Assembly (NCBI GenBank): GCA_003864495.1
Contig: ML133444.1
Location: 1-64,000, forward strand
DNA length: 64,000 nt
Source: Nemopilema nomurai
Taxonomy: Eukaryota; Cnidaria; Scyphozoa; Rhizostomeae; Rhizostomatidae
Direction: 5' to 3'
Positions 1 to 10,587 of this stretch are shown one piece after another. Both the position numbers and the translations under genes were made by a program. Positions within the stretch are counted from its first letter, which is position 1. Every line of letters begins with the position of its first letter. A model generated the notes under the pieces. The model saw only the letters and a program-made list of their open reading frames with translations, was not told the origin of the DNA and searched no databases.

Positions 1-2799
1 CTTGGCAGATACATTTTCTAAACTATGGGCTTTGGATCGATACTAGGCTCAAAGAGAGTCCGTGGGTGGTTCAAAAAGTGGTTCAATTAATCAAAAGAGT
101 TAGAGGCAGATTTTAGAGGCTCTTAAGGGATTTTTAGGGATGACTTTAAATAACTCTCAAGTTAGACCAAGTTGAGTTGACCTTATTGCGCAATCAAGAT
201 TCTGTGAAAACCCCAGATACGTTGTTCCATCTCCAGACAATTTCTCTTTAAAAGCGGAAGACAAGCTGTGGATATTTGCTTGTTCAAGTCAATTTTGCGT
301 AGTTTGTCCCACATTTTTCCAACAAGGATTCTCCCAGAGTATTGACAGTAAACCCATTGAACAAATATGTGAAATTAAGTTTATTGTGCAATGCTTTTCA
401 ATGGAGAAAAGCCACGCAGCAATGAATTACTATTCATTCCCCAAGCTGGGTTTCTGGCTTATCAGTTGACATTGGCCATTCATCTGGTTCGTTTCCTTTT
501 CTCTCCCAAAGCCGCAAAGTAATTACCAAAATAAACAGAACGCGCGCGAGAAGTGTAAGTCCATAGGCAATGTATGCAGAATGAGGCAGAAACCATCAAT
601 CCTTCGACAAACAGGCCATTTCCTCGATGTTTCCGAAGTAAAGCCGTGAAGCCATGGCTCTCTTTGTTCGGTCACTTTCGCAGGCTGTCGATCACGTGAC
701 TCTAACATCTCGACAGAGGCTCAGGCTAAAATTGGCATAGAACATGTACGAGGTTTTTATCACCTCGCCGTTATTCGTACACACCTGTATATGTGTTTGA
801 TGCCGAATTAGAATCTAGCGGAGCTATCGAAAGCAAGAAAAACAGTCTGGATACTGCGATATTATGAATTGGCCAATTCACAAATTGATTAAGTTCAAGG
901 GCTAAGATATTCCTGAAGAAGAAATTTTTTCGTGTGGTGATTCCCACTGAAAGTCAATGAATGCTGGGAAGGTTTCTGGATTGTCCAAGGCGGGCCCTCT
1001 CTTGCTTTGGTTACATCGAGGAATCCGCCAGGGCAGGATACAATGGTTTCGAAACTTTCGAAGCTAAGTGACCGATCAATGACCGATTTGTGTCGAGATT
1101 ATGGCGTGGTTGCTGTGTTGCTCTCAGTGTCCCCGATGGCTCCCCTGCAATCGTGGTAGAAAAGAAAGCATATGACTGTGTCCTGCAAAGGGTTAGCATT
1201 TATTTGGCTGTTCACCAGGCGATAAAATGTCATATCTTTGACAGAATCAGGATAACATTACGGTTGCACTGTCACTGACCAGAGGAAGGTTGTCGAAAAA
1301 CAATAGAAGCCCAAGTGCACACCTATGCCACGGTCAGTTCCTATTGTTCTGTGAGGACGGTTTGCCTGAAAGGGTGTTAATGTCTGGAGGAAGTTTAACA
1401 ACTTTTCTGGACTCTGTTCTTTGACTTCTAGACGAACAGATGATATGAAATGACTGATCATTGATCGATTGGTGGAAATAATTTTGAACGCAAAAGATTG
1501 CTGCCTAGGATATCACAGGCCCCGGCGTTTTTACACAGAGCTGTGTTCTTTGTGCGACCAGCATCAATCGAGCGACAAATAAATTTCAGGCTCTTAACTC
1601 ATAAAGAGAAGATTGCGACATTTGTTTGAGGATATTACAATATTTGTTTCATATTGTCGTACAAGCTGTAAATCCCACTAAGGGTTCATCAGAGAGCTTG
1701 ATTATTCAGCAAATCCAAGCATGCTTTGTCTCTGAACACTGAATGCAATGAAGTCATCTTTCGGTAAAAGAGCTGAAAGGTGATTTTAATAACAGTTGCA
1801 AGCCCATTCCAAATATCTCGAGCAAAAAGCGGCAGCCATAAGGAACGTAGCGATTCATTTATTTTTGTTGCAGGTTATAAATGAAAAGAGTGAGGATTGA
1901 TGTTTGTTGCGTCGTGACGCAATACTGACCAAAAGGCTCGAGGGGACATGACTTGGTGAATCGTAAGAACATCATTTGCGGATACACGACGGGATATGCG
2001 GTAGTCAGGAGAAGGCGGACACGAAAGAGAAGTAGGGGAAATGTGAGTTGCTGATACTTCAGTTAGTTAAGATGGCTATAATATCCTTACGTCATCTGAA
2101 GGCATGGAATAACGTCATCGACAGAACTTCAGGATCAGAAATGTATACCTGTATTATGGTTGTATATTAGGGCCTTTCGATAGTGATGTCATTTTAGTAA
2201 GTTCTATCAAAGCATGAAGGAAATCATCACGGTAATACAGTATGGAATTGAACTGTGAAGTTGCCTGATAAAAATTACCGCATCAGTATTATTGGAACTT
2301 GGTTTTTAAACATTCTTTGATATTACAGGGCTGGTGAAACTGGGGGCAATCACCCCATGCGTTTTTGTAGAGTAAACTTGTTTTCAAGGTCAGATAAGTA
2401 TTAGAAATAGAGAGAAGCTCATGATCCTCACATTCTCAAAAATAACAATTCTCCAGCGCCTTTATAACTCCTAAAATCAACTCGAATTATTTTTAATTGT
2501 TTACAACTTTATATCCTCATCCCCTACATCAACGGTAATATTGGACAGGTCTATACTTGTGGCGTACTCATACTCTGCTTCAAGGAGAAACATTTTTCAA
2601 CGCTATGAAGTCAAGTTTTATTATCAACAAGGGCAGGCGTAAGGTTGTAACTTTCCCTTAGACTCAATACATCTGGCAACTTTTCTTTTTATTTAAATTA
2701 TTAAATCTGATAATGTATTTGACTTGCTTTTAGTGCAGTATCTCTAGCAAATACGAGCTCTGCGGAAGACAAGCCTGGACAAAATAAGTCGCCACAAAC
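1..2799. other. Upstream non-coding region, no gene recognised
   Basis: I read both strands. Only short open frames without splice context or recognisable domains occur here. The DNA is AT-rich single-copy-looking sequence with no obvious tandem array. The 3' part must hold the promoter and 5' leader of the gene that starts at 2800, but I cannot point to a convincing TATA box or initiator. Confidence 0.6.
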
Positions 2800-5700
2800 A
2801 TGAACTGCAAGATACTCAATTTGCTGTTCCTTCTCGGGATCCTGTTCCTTCATGTAGGTGTATAACACATTATTCCTAGTAAATGTGTCCCAACCTCTGT
2901 CTTGTCAAATGGCGGAGCCAAAAACGTCTATGTCTTGGAACTAGGTTGGATCGCTAAGCAGGGAAAGAGCACGAATTAGACAACGGCTTTCGGGGAATTT
3001 CCTGTTATCTTTACTTTCGCCTTTCTCCCAGAGAGCTGTGTTCACTAAAATCAACTTATGCTTCTATGTAGCAGCCTGTTATAATGTCGAAGGCCCAGCT
3101 TTTCAAAGTTTGATCTTAGAAGATGTCAAACAAACTTATCAACAATCAAACTGGGCCAAAACAAGAGAAAAACTCAGCTTAATGGCGTTAGTTTTTTAAA
3201 AAAGAAGAACGATTGAAAGGCCCATGTTTTACAGATTCAATTAACTAGGTAGTGAACCTTTTTGTCTCACGTCAAATGGCTCAAAGTTTTTCAATAACGG
3301 TGCTGTCTTTTACCTACAAAAAAATTGATACATAGAATTTTTTAAAAACGATGGCCGCAATAGGTAGCCATTTGCCGATCAGATTACCTTGTTTTCTGAA
3401 GGACTTTTCAAATTCAAAATTATTAAAATGTTTCCCTTTAAATTTTTCAGGCTTTGGTTCAGGGTAAAACAAAAATCACCCTGCGTCTCAAAAAGTTCGT
3501 GAATACAAATGACAAGCTTTGGGATGGAAGCAGCTGCGATGGCCCTTTTGGTGGTGCATGCGAAAATATATTTGAGATATGTGTCAAAGGCTCTCCTCCT
3601 GTGCCAAATTCCATTAGCAGCTGTTTGTATTACAAAAAGACTTCGTCATTTAGCGGAACAACGATCGATTTCGAGCGAACATGGACGGGAATAGACAGAG
3701 ACATCAATCTTGAATTTGATTCGTATACGGTAAGGGATTATTTAGTTATGTCTAGAAACAAGGCTTTCGTATTACAATACATCACGGTGGCAAGAAATGG
3801 TGGAAACATAATTTTTGCTTGCTTAAAGCACAATTTAGTCCGAAACTCCTCAGAGAATGCAAATGTAAAACACCTAAGTTTTATCAGCAACCGTCTATCT
3901 ATATTTGTTTTTTTTTTACCATTTTGCAATGTTTGCATACTTTGAGGAGACTCTGGCGAGACCTTCTTTGAAGTATGAAGAAAAGCAGTAACAAGAAGAT
4001 ATGTTTCCGCTATTTCTTGCCATTGTAGAGATATTAATGTCTGGTTGACCTGTGCGTGGTTGATCTACTTAATCAACTCGTACAATGCCTGCCAAAAGTC
4101 CTTGAAACACCTCAGTATTTTCCCTGGTTTTTGCATTTTTCATTTCTTTGACGCGTAACTAGTTCTTAACCCCCCTCCTCCCCCTAAAACAATGTTGGTA
4201 ACAAAGTATAGCATCTAGTCAATCTGGGGGAAAAGTTTGGAGTAAAATTGACGCTTCGTTTAGCAGCAGGACAATATTGTTCGTAGAGGGGGGGGGGAGG
4301 GTGATAAGTGAACGTGAGTCAAAGAACTGTCGTAAGTGTGCCAACAATTTTGGCAGGCATTGTATGCGTGTACACATTTCTACTTATACACACAACAACA
4401 TGCCTTTGCACCATGTACATGCAGCAAAATCTTCCACTACAGGGGATGGGATTCTTCATGAAGATCATGGACTATGACAGCTTCAGCTCACAAGACCATG
4501 TGGACAACCATGCATACGGCGAGGTATTTATACCTGGGTATAATAATCAGATTCTAAGATACACGCGCATGTCGTATGGGTTGAGATCCAGCTCAAAGTC
4601 TACACTCAGTTTCACGGTGCAAGCCTCCTGCCTGCAGTACTATTACGGTAACACTTGCAGTACGTTTTGCAAGCCTACAAATGATGCTACAGGTCATTAC
4701 ACTTGTGATGCCTCTGGCAATCGTGTTTGTCTCGCAAACTGGTATCAGTTGCCTGCTTGCCTGAAGTATTGTGAACCGAAGGATGATGACACAAATGGGC
4801 ACTACACTTGTGACAGTGGTGGAGACCGAGTCTGCCGGCCTAGTTGGTACAATCTTCCTGGATGCAAAACATTTTGTGAAGCACAAAATAACAACATAAC
4901 TGGTCATTACACATGTGACATGGCGGGACAACACGTATGCCGTCCTAACTGGTACAAGCTGCAAAAGTGTCTGAATTATTGTAAAGCAAGTAATGATAGC
5001 ATAAATGGTCATTACTCTTGCTTAGATAATGGAACAAGAGTATGTCACGTGAACTGGTTTAATCACCCAAACTGTAATAGATACTGTAGTCCAAAAAATG
5101 GCACTGACGGGCATTACACATGTGCCAAAAACGGCAGTCACATATGCCTACCGAATTATTATAATGGTCCAAACTGTACCACGTACTGTGAGCCAAAGGA
5201 TGATAACATTAATGGCCATTACACCTGTACCAGTGATGGTACTAGAGTTTGTCGCTCAGGCTGGTTCGTCGCGCCAAACTGTACCACGTACTGTGAGCCA
5301 AAGGATGATGACGTCAATGGCCATTACACCTGTACCAGCGATGGTACTAGAGTTTGTCGCTCAGGCTGGTTCGTCGCGCCAAACTGTACCACGTACTGTG
5401 AGCCAAAGGATGATAACATTAGTGGCCATTACACCTGTACCAGCGATGGTACTAGAGTTTGTCGCTCAGGCTGGTTCGTCGCGCCAAACTGTACCACGTA
5501 CTGTGAGCCAAAGGATGATGACGTCAATGGTCACTACACCTGTGGAACTGATGGGGAAAGAATCTGTAGAGCGAACTGGTTCAGGAAGCCTGATTGCAAG
5601 GTATACTGTGAGGCAAAGAACACCTCAGCCGAGGGCCACTATAAATGCGACAGGAATGGGACGCATATTTGCTTACCAGGTTGGCACAAAGCACCTGCTT

Positions 5701-8700
5701 GTAAGAATTACTGTGTTCCCCAGGACGATGATACCAATGGTCACTACAATTGTACTGTGAATGGGACGCATATTTGCTTACCAGGTTGGCACAAAGCACC
5801 TGCTTGTAAGAATTACTGTGTTCCCCAGGACGATGATACCAATGGTCACTACACTTGTACTGTGAATGGGACGCATATTTGCTTACCAGGTTGGCACAAA
5901 GCACCTGCTTGTAAGAATTACTGTGTTCCCCAGGACGATGATACCAATGGTCACTACACTTGTACTGTGAATGGGTCACATATTTGCTTACCAGGTTGGC
6001 ACAAAGCACCTGCTTGTAAAATTACTGTGTTCCCCAGGACGATGATACCAATGGTCACTACACTTGTACTGTGAATGGGACGCATATTTGCTTACCAGGT
6101 TGGCACAAAGCACCTGCTTGTAAGAATTACTGTGTTCCCCAGGACAATGATACCAATGGTCACTACACTTGTACTGTGAATGGGACGCATATTTGCTTAC
6201 CAGGTTGGCACAAAGCACCTGCTTGTAAGAATTACTGTGTTCCCCAGGACGATGATACCAATGGTCACTACACTTGTACTGTGAATGGGACGCATATTTG
6301 CTTACCAGGTTGGCACAAAGCACCTGCTTGTAAGAATTACTGTGTTCCCCAGGACGATGATACCAATGGTCACTACACTTGTACTGTGAATGGGTCACAT
6401 ATTTGCTTACCAGGTTGGCACAAAGCACCTGCTTGTAAGAATTACTGTGTTCCCCAGGACGATGATACCAATGGTCACTACACTTGTACTGTGAATGGGT
6501 CGCATATTTGCTTACCAGGTTGGCACAAAGCACCTGCTTGTAAGAATTACTGTGTTCCCCAGGACGATGATACCAATGGTCACTACACTTGTACTTTGAA
6601 TGGGACCCGGGTGTGTCGTGAAGGCTGGTATGGAGAGCCAAATTGCACTGTTTATTGTATTCCAAAAAGTGACAGCATAAACGGTCACTTCAATTGCTCC
6701 TTGAATGGATCGCGTATTTGCCAGACCGGTTGGTACAATGAACCACACTGCAATGTATCTTGCAAACCAAAGGATGATGAAATTTATGGACACTACAACT
6801 GCACGAGAAAAGGCGAGCGACTATGCAAGGAAAATTGGTACATTCTTCCCAACTGCACACAGTACTGTAAACCACGATCCAGTCTGAGTGGGAATTTCCT
6901 GTGTGCGAACAATGGCACTCGTGTATGTAGAAAAGACTGGTACATTCTTCCGAACTGCACTAGATTTTGCCGGCCACAGAATGATTCTAGTGGCCATTTT
7001 GCCTGTTCCAGCAAAGGTAGTAGACTCTGTCATGAAAACTGGCATGGTCCAACTTGTAACACCTACTGCAAGCCTCAAAACGATATCTTTGGGCATTACA
7101 CTTGTGACAAGAATGGATCACGCATTTGCCTTAAAAACTGGTTCAAAGTACCATACTGTACAGTATATTGTGAGCCACGAAATGATGCATATGGTCACTA
7201 CACTTGTGACATGGCTGGAGAACGCGTTTGTGCCAACAACTGGTACCAGCTTCCAAACTGCACACGCTATTGCGTGGAAACTGAAGGTACGCATTATAAC
7301 TGCACTAGTGAAGGCGAGAAAGTGTGCCATGCTGGTTGGTACAGCAAAGAGGGAGGTGTTTGCACCAACTATTGCTGGCCACAACGAAGCAACCAAACAG
7401 GTTATTACGATTGCAGTTCTAATGGCGAAAAACGCTGTTTACTTAATTGGTATGGCGAGAATTGCACTGCATATTGCGAATCAAGCAGTGATGATGAACA
7501 AGGCTTTTTCAACTGCACTTCAAAAGGAGAGAAGAGATGCGCGGAGAACTATTATGGTGCAAATTGTAATGTTTCCTGTATCGCACGGGATGACATAACC
7601 GGCCACTATACGTGCAACTCTGAAAATGGAGACAAGAGATGCATGTCTGGATGGGCAGGCATCTACTGCGATGAGACCAAGTTATTGCCAGCATCAACTG
7701 TCGATTTGCATTCAATACCTTTCATTATGACGTCATCAAGCTCCTTTGGCGACGATTACAAAACAATTGCTGGAAGCTCAGTTTCGGTGTCTATCTCGTT
7801 AATAAAAATAGTTGCTTCGACCACTTTTATGGTGCAAAAAAATGCAAGCACTGTTAAATCAACGTCCGTATTCAACACAATGAAGCTGCCTTTAACAGTT
7901 TGTCTCTAGAGAGTCAAGCAGCGACATCAGTCGAAAGCATTACCACAAAAAAGGAAATCGTTCCATCAACGGCCAGAAGCTTCGGTACAATAATACACAC
8001 AGACACAAGCATACTAACAACAGTAGTAAAACGGTCAACATCAACAGTGAAAAAACTAAGCAGCACTATATCAAATACAGCTTCGTCTATTTCGATATCC
8101 ATCAAATCCAATCCTGCATCAGCAAGCTTTGCATTAGAGAACATCACATCGGTGTCAATATTAGCTACTATTGGTCCCGACTCAGGAAGTGCCAAAGGGA
8201 CAGACACTTTAGAATGGCTCACAACGTCAAATGAAGGAATAGCTATAATGTCTGGCAGTGGAGTGGTGCTACTAATTCTAATTGCTCTTGCTGTGGCTCT
8301 TTACTTTTTTGCAAGGTTTGTCTCTTCAGTTCTTTTTGTCTCTTCAGTTTTGATTGAAGCTTATTATTGTACAGCAGTGAATGTATGAGGACTTTCAGAA
8401 GGACTGTACACTGCGCTATTATTTGATAAGAATTAAAGCTAGGTAGAAAGTGGGAGAAAATTTAAGTTTAATCACGAACCACGAATAACCAATCAATTTG
8501 AGACTTATCATCGTGTTCTCTGCCTTCCTGTCAGACTGGAGAGTAGATGAAAAGTACCCTCTTTACCTAAGCAAGGAAGGCAGACTGGATTTTTGAGATC
8601 AGAAACGCTTAATTTAAGGGTGAATTTTCCTTCCGTAAGTCTAAAGGAAATATATTATTGAACGGCCTCTCGACTTTCATGCGCCGTTTACACTTAGTTG

Positions 8701-9807
8701 TGCGCAATGGAGAACTGAGTAAAGGTCTTCATTGAGCTAGTAATAGGAGAGAGGGGATAACAAATCGCCCAAATAAAGTGATATCAAAATTATTAAGTGT
8801 TGGGAATTTTTGCTACTCTAGAGTAATCAGAGCGAAAAGACAACTCTTGCAAAACGCTAATTTGAACAAATGCTTTGTGGTACAAAACTTCACAATGGCT
8901 AGAAAATGCGGAACTAGTTTTCGCATACTTAAAGTACTTTTTTTCGTCCGACACTCCTCAGAGTATGCAAACGTCGGAAGATAACCAAAAACTGACCTAA
9001 TAAATAGCCAGATGCGGATATTTTGAAAAATGCTAATTTTGAAATAACAAAGGTATTGGAATACGAGTTTTTATGCAAACGTCGTTACTCCTTATGTGAA
9101 AATTACTCTGTCTCTCATTGTAGGCCCGTAAAAAGACCTAGAGCGAAGTCGGAGCAGACTCACAACATACCGTTTACCAATTTAGAGCACGCTGGCAAGA
9201 AAAAGTCCAGTTTGTAAGCATACAACAGCATGCATTTTCTTCAATGATTTCCTCTTTTGTCTGTTAGTGCCCGATCGCACCCTATTCCGTGGTACCTTGA
9301 TATCTCTTCTTCAAAAGCATTACTGCCTAGGGCTCTACTAATTGTAGTCTGTTTTGGCATACTGTGTGATCATGTTTGACTTCTTACAAGCAAACCTCAT
9401 GTAATGGAAGCATAGTTTTTATAGAAATTTATTTACAAGATTCACAGCAGCAGAAGTATGTTTAGATGAGGAAAATTAGTGCCTATCAGATTCCTATCAT
9501 TTGAGTTATAAATTGCCTTTCTTATGAAACTAGCATCAAAGAAATGGAAAAAAGGAAGTTGTATGACAACGATGACATGGATTACGCAATGTTGACAACG
9601 CAGCACCCGATGAGCTTCAAAAACACCCTCTTCAACGAGGAGTCCCAACTAGTGTCCGCTGGGTCCCCCGAATTCTCTCCAGCTAATGCAAAAAGAACTG
9701 ACAAAACTGGTCAGAGAAAGCAAACAGTGACAAGAATATCAGTAAGAAGTGGATCAATGACTGGGTACCAAAACCCAATGATAGGTGACAGGGACAGTAA
9801 CTTCTAG
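2800..9807 (+). CDS. Notch-ligand-like multi-DSL transmembrane protein
   Basis: Five coding exons are supported: 2800-2853 (signal peptide starting MNCKILNLLFLLGILF), 3451-3729 (MNNL-like), 4443-8315 (one very long exon), 9124-9209 and 9542-9807 (stop TAG). Splice sites are GT-AG and phases match (0, 0, 2, 1). The roughly 1,520-residue product has an extracellular N-terminal region like that of Delta/Jagged ligands, a DSL start (YYYGNTCSTFC), about 29 tandem half-DSL units, a Ser/Thr-rich stalk, a transmembrane helix near 8254-8313 and a basic cytoplasmic tail. Known Notch ligands carry one DSL followed by EGF repeats; I see no EGF array here. Many NxS/T sequons suggest heavy glycosylation. 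Reading exon 3 straight through meets two frame breaks, near 6019 and between 7858 and 7909. A Notch-binding or adhesive surface role is inference; the family assignment from the motif is firmer. The start is the first ATG before the hydrophobic leader. Confidence 0.82.
3451..3729 (+). CDS. MNNL-like exon of the multi-DSL protein
   Basis: This 93-codon exon starts after a clear acceptor (tttttcag) and ends at a gtaagg donor, both phase 0. It reads ALVQGKTKITLRLKKFVN, then a Cys-containing segment (SSCDGPFGGACENIFEICVK) and a second strand region. This resembles the MNNL/C2-type N-terminal region of Notch ligands, which contacts Notch and lipid. The match is by pattern only and is divergent. 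Confidence 0.65.
3745..3885 (+). repeat. Dispersed ~160-bp repeat, degenerate copy (intron)
   Basis: The segment aligns with the copies at 8864 and 14032 through gctttcgtattacaat, ctcctcagagaatgcaaa and the spacing between them, but is strongly diverged. It sits in the second intron of the multi-DSL gene. Confidence 0.55.
5680..6600 (+). repeat. Near-identical 105-bp core units
   Basis: About nine consecutive 105-bp units differ by only a few bases, for example GTH/GSH, DDD/DND and HYN/HYT codon changes. A second near-identical block of three to four units lies at 5176-5515. High nucleotide identity, including at silent sites, points to recent duplication or gene conversion inside an older array. 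Assemblers can also miscount such units. Confidence 0.85.
6018..6021 (+). other. Frame disruption: one base missing relative to sister units
   Basis: Every sister unit reads tgtaagaattactgtg at this point, whereas this one reads tgtaaaattactgtg. The missing G shifts the frame. Upstream sequence is open to here in one frame, and downstream the same repeat continues in the next frame to about 7909. Treat it as a sequencing or assembly indel or an allelic frameshift. Confidence 0.8.
7858..7909 (+). other. Second frame disruption in the stalk region
   Basis: The repeat frame ends with KLPLTVCL and a stop at 7907-7909. The frame that carries the stalk (SLESQAATSVESITTKK) and the membrane helix is open only from 7858. 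A one-base indel within 7858-7909 would join them. I found no plausible short intron that does so. Confidence 0.6.
7910..9807 (+). CDS. Stalk, membrane helix and cytoplasmic tail of the multi-DSL protein
   Basis: The frame from 7910 gives a Ser/Thr/Val-rich stalk, then a hydrophobic helix (SGSGVVLLILIALAVALYFF) and a gcaag|gtttgt donor at 8315. Exon 9124-9209 adds RPVKRPRAKSEQTHNIPF, a basic stretch just inside the membrane. Exon 9542-9807 adds about 87 residues ending GDRDSNF. The 9542 acceptor (catcaaag) is weak but is the only nearby one that keeps phase. No canonical C-terminal PDZ ligand such as the ATEV type of some Delta proteins is present, and no kinase or other cytoplasmic domain is recognised. 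Confidence 0.65.
8864..9019 (+). repeat. Dispersed ~160-bp repeat, copy A (intron)
   Basis: This copy runs from gaacaaatgctttgtggt to agccagatgcggat and is almost identical to 14032-14189. I see no terminal inverted repeat or poly-A tail. It may be a SINE or MITE fragment of a family I do not recognise. Confidence 0.75.
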
Positions 9808-10174
9808 CGTTTGCTTTAAAATTTGGATTCCTCTTAAAAAGATTTGTCACATACACTTGGTATTAGCTTAAAGGCATTGAGTCATGATAAATGGAAAGCG
9901 TATACCCAAATTGCAAAAATTGCTGGGTCATTATAATAGCTCCGTTTATCTGATTGGATGTCAAGCAAACTGCACAGATGATGCTATAACATCGCATTTG
10001 ATGTCTGATCACATGAAAGCTAATTCATCACAAGAAAACGGACAACAGCCCGTGGAAAACCTCAATTTACCATGACTCAATGCCTTTGAGTTACGTCATT
10101 CTCGAGTGCCACTTGGACTGCCGGTACTAGACATACTTTCGGACTGTTTGAAACAGGTACTGAGTCCTATAGTA
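9808..10174. other. 3' flank of multi-DSL gene
   Basis: This stretch is the 3' UTR or immediate downstream flank of the gene ending at 9807. I see no canonical AATAAA signal and no other feature. Confidence 0.5.
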
Positions 10175-10584
10175 AGCCTAGTTTCCATATAGTCGCTGAA
10201 GTTGCTGGAGTCCCCAGGATCGCTCAAGAATGAATTCAGCGACTCCAGCAACAGTCTGTCTCCATTTGGTCGCTGAGTGTCGCTCGATTCCAGATCAACG
10301 CGGTCCAGAAATCTGGGCCTAGCAATTAAAATTGCGCGCGAGCATGCACTATGCTTTCTAGAAGTCGCTGACGGTCGCTGCCATGTTTCCATTAAAATAT
10401 TTCTTTGGGTGCACTCAACCGTGGGTCGCTGAGATAGAACTTCAGCGATCCCATCGACTGGGTTGTTGAGGGTCGCCAGCAAAATAAATTAGCATGTTTC
10501 TATAAAGTCGCTGGGGTCGCTGAACCCGTTTTTGAGCGATCCTGGCGACTCCAGCGACTTCAGCGACTATATGGAAACCAGGCT
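10175..10584. mobile_element. Foldback MITE with long inverted repeats, GTA target duplication
   Basis: The left end (agcctagtttccatatag) is the reverse complement of the right end, which ends in atatggaaaccaggct. The inverted similarity continues for about 80 bp with the gtcgctga / tcagcgac theme. The element is flanked on both sides by GTA (10172-10174 and 10585-10587), a likely 3-bp target duplication. It encodes nothing. A 3-bp duplication is compatible with PIF/Harbinger-type mobilisation, but no transposase is present to confirm this. Confidence 0.85.
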
Positions 10585-10587
10585 GTA

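Larger units (their letters stand above)
4629..7669 (+). repeat. Tandem array of about 29 half-DSL repeats (35 aa / 105 bp)
   Basis: The unit consensus is roughly YC.PKDD..NGHYTC followed by .NGTRVC..GW...PNC, with four cysteines per unit. It matches the C-terminal two thirds of a DSL domain, where PRDD..GH..C...G...C..GW...C is diagnostic. Only the first unit has the full DSL entry (YYYGNTC). Spacing is close to 35 residues throughout, and 33-36 in the last third. Units 1-5 and 20-29 are diverged; units 6-9 and 10-19 are nearly identical internally at the DNA level. Confidence 0.85.

Noticed and set aside
5098..5760. 220-codon plus-strand frame overlapping the array
   Set aside because: Off-frame reading of the same repeats; the in-frame product has the DSL pattern and the cysteines, this one does not.
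4593..6665. Long minus-strand open frames opposite the half-DSL array
   Set aside because: They are reverse-strand shadows of the 105-bp coding repeat, whose length is a multiple of three; they have no start or splice context and no domain.
10096..10482. 128-codon minus-strand frame
   Set aside because: It lies almost entirely within the MITE at 10175-10584 and has no recognisable domain.
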